Origin: Chitinophagaceae bacterium
GTDB lineage: Bacteria; Bacteroidota; Bacteroidia; Chitinophagales; Chitinophagaceae
Length of the DNA stretch: 6,017 nucleotides
NCBI GenBank assembly: GCA_016741945.1
Contig: JACVCQ010000166.1
Coordinates: 1 to 6,017 of the forward strand
Direction: 5' to 3'
Below the pieces are notes generated by a model, which was given only the letters and a program-made list of their open reading frames with translations, did not search any database and was not told the origin of the DNA. Positions 1 through 6,017 of this stretch are shown here, piece by piece; position 1 is the first letter of the stretch; the number at the start of each line of letters is the position of its first letter. The translations under genes were made by a program, and so were the position numbers.

Positions 1-38
1 CCATTTATAGGGTATCAACTCTGTGTTTTTGCCAGTAA

Positions 39-53
39 TGCAGTTTTTTGCGG
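39..53 (+). repeat. 15-base direct repeat, copy 1
   Basis: TGCAGTTTTTTGCGG occurs here and again, without a mismatch, at 173-187, 134 bases downstream. A diverged third copy is at 208-221. The match is seen directly; a role as an operator or activator site for the downstream operon is inference. Confidence 0.7.
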
Positions 54-58
54 AAATG

Positions 59-80
59 CACATGTAAAGGGTTGCATGTG
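59..80. repeat. Short inverted repeat (CACATG/CATGTG)
   Basis: CACATG (59-64) and CATGTG (75-80) are perfect inverted complements around a 10-base spacer, in the upstream non-coding region. The element is followed on the + strand by a run of A rather than T, so it is not a terminator for that strand. With seven T before the stem on the - strand it is not a standard terminator there either. It could be a protein-binding dyad, but six-base arms are weak evidence. Confidence 0.3.
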
Positions 81-172
81 AAAAAAATTATGATTAAATA
101 TATTCGAAAATATCACATAAGAATTTTAACATTGCTTTATTATTCCGCTTTTCGATAATCAGAACAATTTTT

Positions 173-187
173 TGCAGTTTTTTGCGG
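173..187 (+). repeat. 15-base direct repeat, copy 2
   Basis: This is the second exact copy of TGCAGTTTTTTGCGG. It is preceded immediately by another TTTTTTGC (168-175), so two TTTTTTGC units here start exactly ten bases apart, about one helical turn. It lies about 120 bases before the likely start codon of the transporter gene. Confidence 0.7.
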
Positions 188-207
188 CATTAAAATTCCT
201 TACTGAT

Positions 208-221
208 GCATTGTTTTGCGG
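208..221 (+). repeat. Diverged third copy of the upstream repeat
   Basis: GCATTGTTTTGCGG matches 12 of 14 bases of the core GCAGTTTTTTGCGG found at 40-53 and 174-187, and starts 34 bases after copy 2. It could also be chance in T-rich DNA. Confidence 0.4.
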
Positions 222-244
222 GATTTGATTGTCTTATTGAAAAA

Positions 245-273
245 ATCGGGTTTGTTATACGAAGCTTCCCGAT
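245..273 (+). repeat. Leader inverted repeat (ATCGGG/CCCGAT)
   Basis: ATCGGG (245-250) and CCCGAT (268-273) can form a 6-base-pair, GC-rich stem with a 17-base loop. The right side of the loop overlaps the 8-base palindrome GAAGCTTC (261-268). If transcription starts upstream of 245, this would be a hairpin in the 5' untranslated leader about 30 bases before the ATG at 306. No T-run follows, so it is not a terminator as it stands. Whether it is an operator, an RNA structure or chance cannot be decided from one sequence. Confidence 0.3.
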
Positions 274-305
274 CAATTTCTGTTTACGAAACCAAAAAAA
301 CTGTT

Positions 306-3300
306 ATGAGAAATTTCGTCTCAATCATGAAAGTAGCCCTCATGCTACTTTTGCTGTTTGCACTACCGGCTATTGGTCAGAGTCAAACAGTATCGGGAAC
401 TATTACCGATGCTGCTACCAAATTGCCACTTGCCGGTGTTACCATTAAGGTGGTAGGCGGCACAGCTACCGCTCAAACAAATGAGCGTGGAACTTTTACC
501 ATCCGTGCCAATAACGGACAATCACTTCAAATCAGTTATGTAGGGTATGAGGGGAAACGTGTTTCGGTTTCCGGAGCACAACTCAATATTACCTTGTCTG
601 CTGAGGTATCGGAATTAGAAGAAGTGGTAGTAGCCATGGATATCAAACGTAAACCTCGCGAATTGGGTTATTCGGTACAAAAAGTAACCGGTAAAGAAAT
701 CGCGGAAGCGCAACGTGAAAATTTCGTAAACAGTTTACAGGGAAGGGTAGCAGGTTTATCTATTACACCTACTGGTGGACAAGCAGGGTCATCTTCTTCG
801 ATTGTTTTAAGAGGTTTCAACTCAATGGCATTGAGTAACCAACCCTTGTTTGTAGTGGATGGTGTTATTGTTGATAATGGTTCTGTGAATGAAAGCGGCG
901 GTGGTGCTACCATTGGTTTGGCTTCTGATCAGCCCAATCGTGGACAAGATTACACCAATCGTATCTCAGATATTAACCCGAACGATATAGAATCTGTTAC
1001 CGTATTGAAAGGTCCGGAAGCAACAGCTTTGTATGGTAGTCAGGCTAGTTCAGGCGCTATTGTAATTACCACCAAAAAAGCAAAAGCGGTTGGTAAAATC
1101 AGCGTGAATTACGACAACAGTTTTCGTGTTCAAATGCTTACGCGTACACCTGAAGTTTCTAGTAAGTATAGTCAAGGTAATAATGGAATTGCTGATAATA
1201 ATGTCTATTCCTATTTCGGACCTGCTTATGGAACCGATGTACGGCTATATGATAACGTGAAAGAGTTTTTTGAAACCGGTTTTGCACAAACACACAATGT
1301 GAGTGCTGATTATGGTACAAAGAATGCATCCTGGCGTTTTTCTGGTTCAGCCTTCGATCAAAAAGGGGTTGTGCCTAACAATACATTCTCCAGATACAAC
1401 ATTCGATTATCCAATAGTACCAAGATCAATAAATGGATTGATATCGCTCCTTCCATTAGTTATATTAGAACTACAAACAATAAACCTGAAAGAGGTGCTG
1501 GTTCTTATTTGTTAAATTTGTTGACTTGGCCGTCAAATAATGATGCAAGTCAATACTTAACAGAGGATTCCAGAAAATTGCGTTTAGGAAATGATGAATT
1601 TGACAATCCATATTTCAACGCTAATTTCAATAGAGGTTATGACGTGAACGATCGCTTCCTAATGACTTTAGGGGTAAACCTTAACCCTTTTCCATGGTTG
1701 AGTGTAGCAGGTCGTTTTGGTTATGATACTTATAATAATGATGGATTTTCAGTTAAGGATTCTGCATCTTCTGCGAGACTCCCAACAACTTTTGGAGGTG
1801 GTATTGTTCGTACATCAAGAGGTTTTCAAGATAATTTCTATCGTAAATACAAAGGATATAACCATACCATTACCGCAACAGCACGTAAAAGTTTGGGTAA
1901 ATTCAATGGGCGTTTGATGGTGGGAACCATGTGGCAAGATTACCGTACAGAAATGTATGCAGTATCAGGCTCACAGTTAAAAGGTAATTACCTGAATGGT
2001 ATGGATAGTAATAATACCAACCCCGCTACCCGTATTCGTTTGAATAACGCACAACGTAATGGCGGACCAAACTATGTAATGAGTCGTCAGGTGGCATTCT
2101 TTGGAGAGTTTGCATTGAATTACAAGAACTTGGCTTTCTTGACCTATTCACATCGTTTTGAAGAGTCTTCTATCTTCCCGAAACAATTTAGAAGTTATAA
2201 TTATCCGGCAGGTAGTGTGAGTTTTATCATGTCAGATATCTTGCCTTTTATTAAGAGAGGAAATGTGTTGAATTACTTCAAACTAAGAGGTTCACTCGCA
2301 CAAACAGCCAGATCCAGTGCTCCTTATGCCAAACAATCTGTATTTAATTTTGTACAGTCAAGTGGCGGTGGATTTGCTTATGGTTTCTCTAACAATAACT
2401 TCTTCTTAGAGCCTGAAATTCAAAAGACCTATGAATTAGGAGCTGAATTTAAGTTCTTCAATAATAAGATCAACTTAGATGTTACTTATTACAATACTTT
2501 GAATGAAAAGCAAATTGCTGAAAACTTCAGAGCCAGTTATGGAACCGGTTTCGTATTGAATACATTAAACGTGGGTTCTACTCGTAATACAGGTATTGAA
2601 ATTGCTTTGGATGCAACGCCGGTTCAAACCAAAAACTTTAGCTGGAGTACACGTGTGAACTTCAATAGAATGCGTAATAAAGTATTGAGTTTACCAGCAA
2701 ACGTTCCGGAATTCTATATCTCTGATACCTGGGTTTTTGGTAATGCTCGTGGTGGTTTGATTACAGGCGGTCCAAGTACTTCTATTACCGGCTTTGGATA
2801 TCAGCGTAACAATGCCGGACAAATTCTGATTGAGCCAACCACAGGTCTTCCTTTAATTGATCAAAGATTCTTGGTACGTGGAGATAGAAACCCTGATTTC
2901 AGTATTGGGTTCAATAACAACTTCCGTTACAAAAATTTCACCCTAAGTTTTCTTTGGGATGTTAAAATTGGTGGAGATATTTTCAATGCCAATGAAATGT
3001 TCCTGACAGGAAGAGGTAAAAGTTTGAGAACAGAAGATAGAAAAACGCCGAGAGTAGTAGAGGGTGTTTTAAATGATGGATTACAAAATACGGCTAATCC
3101 AACTAAAAATACTATCGCTATTACGCCATACAACTTGCAGACCTATTATACCGCGAGAATGCCGGAAGAGGAATTTATTGAAAGAGATGTTAACTGGGTG
3201 CGTTTGAGAGATATCACGATCAGTTATATGTTCCCTGCAAGAGCGATTCGCAAAATGCAGTTCTTGAAAGGCTTGAGCTTGTTTGCAACCGGAAATGATT

Positions 3301-3446
3301 TAATTCTGATCACCAATTACACCGGAGCAGATCCTGCTACCAGTGCCAATACTTCTGCAACCAGAGGGGTTGGTGGTTTTGGATTTGATTATGGAAACAT
3401 TGCTACTCCTGTGAGCATCAACTTTGGCTTAAGAGCCGCTTTCTAA
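306..3446 (+). CDS. SusC/RagA-family TonB-linked outer-membrane transporter
   Basis: This is the outer-membrane barrel of a SusC/SusD uptake pair; it imports a ligand held by its SusD partner, driven by TonB. From ATG 306 it has 1046 residues, typical for the family. Residues 1-24 form a signal peptide (hydrophobic core about 10-23, likely cut at AIG|QSQ). Residues 28-98 are a carboxypeptidase-D-regulatory-like beta domain (VSGTITD, then PLAGV, NERGTF and ISYVGYE). A LEEVVV stretch (104-109) precedes the plug, which shows SLQGRVAGL (143-151), QPLFVVDG (179-186) and the family signature LYGSQASSGAIVITTKK (242-258). The rest is the barrel, with YELG and NLDVTYYN elements near 705-725, a WVRLRDITISY motif near 963-974 and a C-terminal phenylalanine as expected for BAM-assembled barrels. 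There is no STN domain. ATG 306 was chosen because it puts an A7 run before the start and a normal signal peptide after it. ATG 327 is also possible, while an in-frame TTG at 216 would add 30 residues in front of the signal peptide. The substrate is not deducible. Confidence 0.95.
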   Translation: MRNFVSIMKVALMLLLLFALPAIGQSQTVSGTITDAATKLPLAGVTIKVVGGTATAQTNERGTFTIRANNGQSLQISYVGYEGKRVSVSGAQLNITLSAEVSELEEVVVAMDIKRKPRELGYSVQKVTGKEIAEAQRENFVNSLQGRVAGLSITPTGGQAGSSSSIVLRGFNSMALSNQPLFVVDGVIVDNGSVNESGGGATIGLASDQPNRGQDYTNRISDINPNDIESVTVLKGPEATALYGSQASSGAIVITTKKAKAVGKISVNYDNSFRVQMLTRTPEVSSKYSQGNNGIADNNVYSYFGPAYGTDVRLYDNVKEFFETGFAQTHNVSADYGTKNASWRFSGSAFDQKGVVPNNTFSRYNIRLSNSTKINKWIDIAPSISYIRTTNNKPERGAGSYLLNLLTWPSNNDASQYLTEDSRKLRLGNDEFDNPYFNANFNRGYDVNDRFLMTLGVNLNPFPWLSVAGRFGYDTYNNDGFSVKDSASSARLPTTFGGGIVRTSRGFQDNFYRKYKGYNHTITATARKSLGKFNGRLMVGTMWQDYRTEMYAVSGSQLKGNYLNGMDSNNTNPATRIRLNNAQRNGGPNYVMSRQVAFFGEFALNYKNLAFLTYSHRFEESSIFPKQFRSYNYPAGSVSFIMSDILPFIKRGNVLNYFKLRGSLAQTARSSAPYAKQSVFNFVQSSGGGFAYGFSNNNFFLEPEIQKTYELGAEFKFFNNKINLDVTYYNTLNEKQIAENFRASYGTGFVLNTLNVGSTRNTGIEIALDATPVQTKNFSWSTRVNFNRMRNKVLSLPANVPEFYISDTWVFGNARGGLITGGPSTSITGFGYQRNNAGQILIEPTTGLPLIDQRFLVRGDRNPDFSIGFNNNFRYKNFTLSFLWDVKIGGDIFNANEMFLTGRGKSLRTEDRKTPRVVEGVLNDGLQNTANPTKNTIAITPYNLQTYYTARMPEEEFIERDVNWVRLRDITISYMFPARAIRKMQFLKGLSLFATGNDLILITNYTGADPATSANTSATRGVGGFGFDYGNIATPVSINFGLRAAF

Positions 3447-3483
3447 GGAGCTAATAAAATCGTATCACCACAAAGTCAATTTT

Positions 3484-5127
3484 ATGAAATATACATTCTT
3501 TAAAAAACTGCTAGTCGGAATTACATTGACCAGTGTAGTTACCGTTTCTTGTAGTAAGAAAATAGATGAAGCATATTTGAATCCCAATGCGGATGTAAAA
3601 GTACCGCCGGAACAATTATTGCCGGGTTTATTAGCAACAATGGTGGGTAACGGTGCCGGACATGGTACTGCCAATGATGCTCGTTTTGCCGGTCGTTATA
3701 TTCAAAACTGGCACTCTATTAATGCCGGTTCTGCTGCTGACGCTTATGATATGATGGGTGGAACAACAGGTGCCAGTGATAATGCAGCATCGGTTTGGAG
3801 AACCCACTATTATGATCATGGGCAAAATTTATTACGCATGATCGATTGGGCTGCTGAAGAGAAAAAATGGGATTATGTTGGTGTTGGACAAGCCATTTTC
3901 GCATGGAGTTGGTTGACACTTGTAGATTATCATGGGGAAGTCATTTTGAAAGAAGCATTTAACACTAGTTTGATTACATTTAAATATGATGAACCTCAGG
4001 AAGTATATACCTATGTCAGACAACTTTGTCATTCAGCCCTTGCGAATCTAAACAGAACAGGTGATGGTGTGAGTCAGGCAAATCTGGCAAAAGGTGATCA
4101 GTTTTTCTATGGTGGTGATGTCAATAAATGGAAGAAGTTTGTATACGGCGTTCTTGCACGTAGCTTCAATCATTTGAGTAACAAAGCTTCTTATAATGCT
4201 GACTCAGTAATTGCTTATGCAAATCTATCTCTTGCTAGTAACGCAGATGATGCAACACTGAAATTTGCGAATACCGGTATCTCTGCGAATGCCAATTTCT
4301 TTGGTCCATTAAGAGGGAATGTAGGTACTTTGCGTCAAGCGGCATTTTCTGTGAACCTGTTGAATGGTACCAATCCGCATCCATCTTTTGCTGGGGTCGT
4401 AGATCCTCGCAGATGGTATTTGTTCAGAACCAATCCCAATGGCACTTTTGTAGGTCTTGAACCCAATCGTGGTAATGCCGGTATCAGCAATGTGAATGAT
4501 CGTCCGGAAAATTTCTGGGGTGGGGCAAGCGGTATTACAACCGGCTCAACTGCAAATGAAACAACCAACCGTTTCATCTTTAGAAATGGAGTAGAGTTTC
4601 CTGTGATGACTGCCAGCGAAATTCAATTTATGAAAGCAGAAGCTGCATTTAAAAAGAATGATAAAGTAACTGCACTGGCTGCATTCCGTCAAGGGGTGAG
4701 TTTACATTTTGATATGCTGACAGACAAATACAATACCAATGTTCCTACAGCGAATCAAATTACACCGGCTATGAAAACAGCGTATATGACTAGTACAGCT
4801 GTTCCTGCTGACCCATTGACATTAACGCTGAGCCATATCATGTTGCAAAAGTATATTGCGCTTTGGGGATACAATCCGCTAGAAAGCTGGGTAGATATGC
4901 GTCGTTATCATTATACCGATATTGACCCAGCCACCACTTTACAAGTATATACCGGATTTACACCACCAAGTGGTATCAATCTATGGGTTGATAATGCCGG
5001 TAAATTTGTATACCGTGTGAGACCTCGTTACAATTCTGAATATGTTTGGAATTTTAATGAACTGGTTAGAATTGGTGCAGATAAACTAGATTATCATACC
5101 AAAGAAACCTGGTTTTCACAGAAATAA
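3484..5127 (+). CDS. SusD/RagB-family nutrient-binding outer-membrane lipoprotein (SusD_2 type)
   Basis: This is the ligand-capturing lid partner of the upstream SusC barrel, expected to be lipid-anchored on the outer face of the outer membrane. It has 547 residues, normal for the family. Residues 1-22 are a lipoprotein signal with TVSC at 20-23, so Cys23 would be lipidated; threonine at -3 is slightly off the usual lipobox. The mature start has the YLNPNADVKVPPEQLLPG stretch (31-48) typical of the SusD-like_2 subgroup. Helical TPR-like segments follow. The C-terminal hallmarks are MTASEIQFMKAEAAF (375-389), QKYIALWGYNPLESWVDMRR (455-474) and RPRYNSEYVWN (513-523). The ATG lies 37 bases after the susC-like stop with no terminator between, indicating a shared transcript. 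The start has no Shine-Dalgarno sequence, as is usual in this phylum. The subgroup call comes from motif recall, not a search, and the ligand is unknown. Confidence 0.93.
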   Translation: MKYTFFKKLLVGITLTSVVTVSCSKKIDEAYLNPNADVKVPPEQLLPGLLATMVGNGAGHGTANDARFAGRYIQNWHSINAGSAADAYDMMGGTTGASDNAASVWRTHYYDHGQNLLRMIDWAAEEKKWDYVGVGQAIFAWSWLTLVDYHGEVILKEAFNTSLITFKYDEPQEVYTYVRQLCHSALANLNRTGDGVSQANLAKGDQFFYGGDVNKWKKFVYGVLARSFNHLSNKASYNADSVIAYANLSLASNADDATLKFANTGISANANFFGPLRGNVGTLRQAAFSVNLLNGTNPHPSFAGVVDPRRWYLFRTNPNGTFVGLEPNRGNAGISNVNDRPENFWGGASGITTGSTANETTNRFIFRNGVEFPVMTASEIQFMKAEAAFKKNDKVTALAAFRQGVSLHFDMLTDKYNTNVPTANQITPAMKTAYMTSTAVPADPLTLTLSHIMLQKYIALWGYNPLESWVDMRRYHYTDIDPATTLQVYTGFTPPSGINLWVDNAGKFVYRVRPRYNSEYVWNFNELVRIGADKLDYHTKETWFSQK

Positions 5128-5149
5128 TTACACCCTCAAAACTTAACCG

Positions 5150-6001
5150 ATGAAAAAATTATTATCCTATACAGCTTTGATCGCAGCGGGTATGATGGTG
5201 TTTGCATCCTGCGAAAAACAGGCAGATCGTATCGCTGAATACAGCACTGTAGAAGACAAGGCATTTATTCGTGTGATACATGCTTCACCTTCTTTCCGTC
5301 AGGTCTTTAATGCACCTGACTCTATCAATTTGTATGTCAATAATGCAAAAGTGAATGGACCATTGATCACTTATGGTGGATTGTTCCCGGCTGCTGCTAC
5401 AACAGGTTTTGGCTATTTCGCAGTGCCTGCAGGGTTGCAAACATTAAAAGTAACAGTAGCAGGCAGGGTCACCCCTGATTCTATTCAGCTGGCATTGTTT
5501 ACCAACCTGGCGTTGAAAGGTCAACGTTATTCTATCATCTTAACGGATGATGTTCGATCTCCAAGAGATTCTTCGAAGATGATTTTGCCCGACAATATCA
5601 CACAGCCTACTACGGGTAACTATCGCCTTCGTTTTGTAAATGCTATTGCAGCAGATACGGCCGGCACGACGGTGAGCATTTTCTCTGCAAGAAGAAATGC
5701 AAATATTTTTAATAGTATAGCACCGGGTCAGGTGGTTGATTTTCAAACCCTGCCATTTAATAGTCAATTAAGCGATACCTTGTATGTACGTAGACCGGGC
5801 AGCACTTTTAATTTAGCAGTGTTAAATGGTGCTTCATTTGGTAATCAACGTTCTTATACCATGGTTTATCGTGGGTATGGAGCTACTGTAACCACCGGTA
5901 CAAAAGGGTGTACTTTGGTGACTTATTTGGATGAGAGATCTTTTGGAAAATATTATTTTAAGAAGCACCTCATAAAGATGCGCTTTTTTTTTGAACGATA
6001 A
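5150..6001 (+). CDS. DUF4397 domain-containing lipoprotein
   Basis: A 283-residue predicted lipoprotein of unknown biochemical function. Residues 1-20 are a lipoprotein signal (charged MKK, hydrophobic core, lipobox FASC at 18-21, Cys21 lipidated). The domain opens with AFIRVIHASP (39-47) followed by SINLYVNNAKVNG (58-70), the typical start of DUF4397, an all-beta, Ig-like-looking family. A first unit runs to about 134 (QRYSIILTDD) and a second from about 157 (NYRLRFVNA) to 243 (RSYTMVYRGY); they look like two related beta modules. The gene starts 22 bases after the SusD-type stop, so it is probably co-transcribed and may be an accessory of the transporter at the cell surface. The tail is odd: after the likely family ending near TLVTYLDE (255-262) come about 20 basic and aromatic residues, coded across a hairpin and T9 run. 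This suggests loss of an earlier stop or a small sequence error. The family call is from motif recognition and the function is not inferred. Confidence 0.85.
   Translation: MKKLLSYTALIAAGMMVFASCEKQADRIAEYSTVEDKAFIRVIHASPSFRQVFNAPDSINLYVNNAKVNGPLITYGGLFPAAATTGFGYFAVPAGLQTLKVTVAGRVTPDSIQLALFTNLALKGQRYSIILTDDVRSPRDSSKMILPDNITQPTTGNYRLRFVNAIAADTAGTTVSIFSARRNANIFNSIAPGQVVDFQTLPFNSQLSDTLYVRRPGSTFNLAVLNGASFGNQRSYTMVYRGYGATVTTGTKGCTLVTYLDERSFGKYYFKKHLIKMRFFFER
5960..5992 (+). terminator. Putative intrinsic terminator embedded in the DUF4397 coding end
   Basis: The left arm AAGAAGCACCTC (5960-5971) can pair with GATGCGCTTTTT (5977-5988) around a five-base loop, with two internal mismatches and one G-T pair; the T-run reaches nine (5984-5992). 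An alternative register pairs GCACCT with AGATGC, with one mismatch. The A-rich left flank, hairpin and T-run is the usual layout of a factor-independent terminator at the end of an operon. It overlaps codons of the last gene, whose stop is at 5999-6001. The imperfect stem lowers confidence. Confidence 0.5.
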
Positions 6002-6017
6002 ATAATATTACAGATCA

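Larger units (their letters stand above)
1..305 (+). promoter_or_regulatory. AT-rich upstream region of the SusC/SusD operon
   Basis: No credible gene lies in this stretch on either strand. It is AT-rich and must hold the promoter of the three-gene operon unless transcription enters from outside the window. No clean match to the Bacteroidota promoter consensus (TTTG, 19-21 bases, TAnnTTTG) was found. The best arrangement is TTTG at 224-227, 19 bases, then CGGGTTTG at 247-254, which keeps TTTG but lacks the TA. The region carries a cluster of T-run/GC motifs: TTTTTTGC at 44-51, 168-175 and 178-185, with shorter forms at 26-32 and 214-219. It also carries small inverted repeats. An A7 run at 294-300 sits just before the chosen ATG at 306, where Bacteroidota translation starts are typically A-rich rather than carrying a Shine-Dalgarno sequence. 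The regulatory role is inferred from position only. Confidence 0.6.

Noticed and set aside
99..114. AT-rich near-palindrome around TTCGAA
   Set aside because: The arms are short, imperfect and almost all A/T, as expected by chance in this region.
39..221. CRISPR array from the repeated 15-base motif
   Set aside because: There are only two exact copies, the repeats are too short, the intervals are unequal (134 and 34 bases), and there are no cas genes.
224..254. TTTG-N19-CGGGTTTG as a Bacteroidota promoter
   Set aside because: Spacing fits, but the -7 element lacks the TA of TAnnTTTG, and such partial matches are common in T-rich DNA; not called as a promoter.
206..448. 80-codon + strand open frame overlapping the start of the transporter gene
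   Set aside because: It is out of frame with a clear signal peptide and beta domain, is rich in Cys, and has no recognisable motif; it is a shadow frame.
668..913. - strand open frame inside the transporter plug region
   Set aside because: It lies wholly antisense to well-conserved SusC plug motifs and shows no domain of its own.
2927..3133. - strand open frame with a hydrophobic N-terminal segment
   Set aside because: The apparent membrane-like segment is the antisense of barrel-coding DNA; there is no independent start context or motif.
3447..3483. Terminator or promoter between the SusC- and SusD-type genes
   Set aside because: The 37-base gap has no hairpin with a T-run and no promoter-like pair of elements; co-transcription is the simpler reading.
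3465..4032. Several overlapping - strand open frames across the SusD-type gene
   Set aside because: All are antisense to a clear SusD_2 coding sequence and overlap one another; none resembles a known protein.

Overview
The window looks like part of a Bacteroidota chromosome, most likely from the Chitinophagaceae or a close relative. The evidence is a SusC/RagA-type TonB-dependent transporter followed directly by a SusD/RagB-type lipoprotein, a gene pair essentially confined to that phylum. Other supporting signs are the low-to-moderate GC content, the lack of Shine-Dalgarno sequences with A-rich stretches before start codons instead, and lipoprotein signals of the Bacteroidota kind. The family-level placement is inferred from protein style and was not tested by search.

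Layout: positions 1-305 hold an AT-rich, non-coding upstream region with a repeated T-run/GCGG motif and small inverted repeats; no upstream gene enters the window. Three genes then follow, all on the + strand and tightly packed: a SusC-like outer-membrane transporter (306-3446), a SusD-like nutrient-binding lipoprotein of the SusD_2 type (3484-5127), and a DUF4397 lipoprotein (5150-6001). The gaps are 37 and 22 bases with no terminator between genes, so they are read as one operon. A hairpin-like sequence followed by nine T residues lies at 5960-5992, inside the last codons of the third gene.

How they would work together: the SusC barrel spans the outer membrane and imports a ligand using TonB energy. 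The SusD protein sits on the barrel as a lid that captures the ligand. The DUF4397 protein is a lipid-anchored accessory of unknown function that may sit with them at the cell surface. No glycosidase, peptidase, sigma factor, anti-sigma factor or other regulator lies in the window, and the transporter has no STN signalling domain, so the substrate and the control circuit cannot be read from this sequence.

This is mostly an ordinary nutrient-uptake locus. I do not see a novel system. The points worth a second look are the repeats upstream of the operon, the terminator-like element embedded in the DUF4397 coding end, the two-module build of the DUF4397 protein, and the long in-frame open extension ahead of the transporter's likely start.
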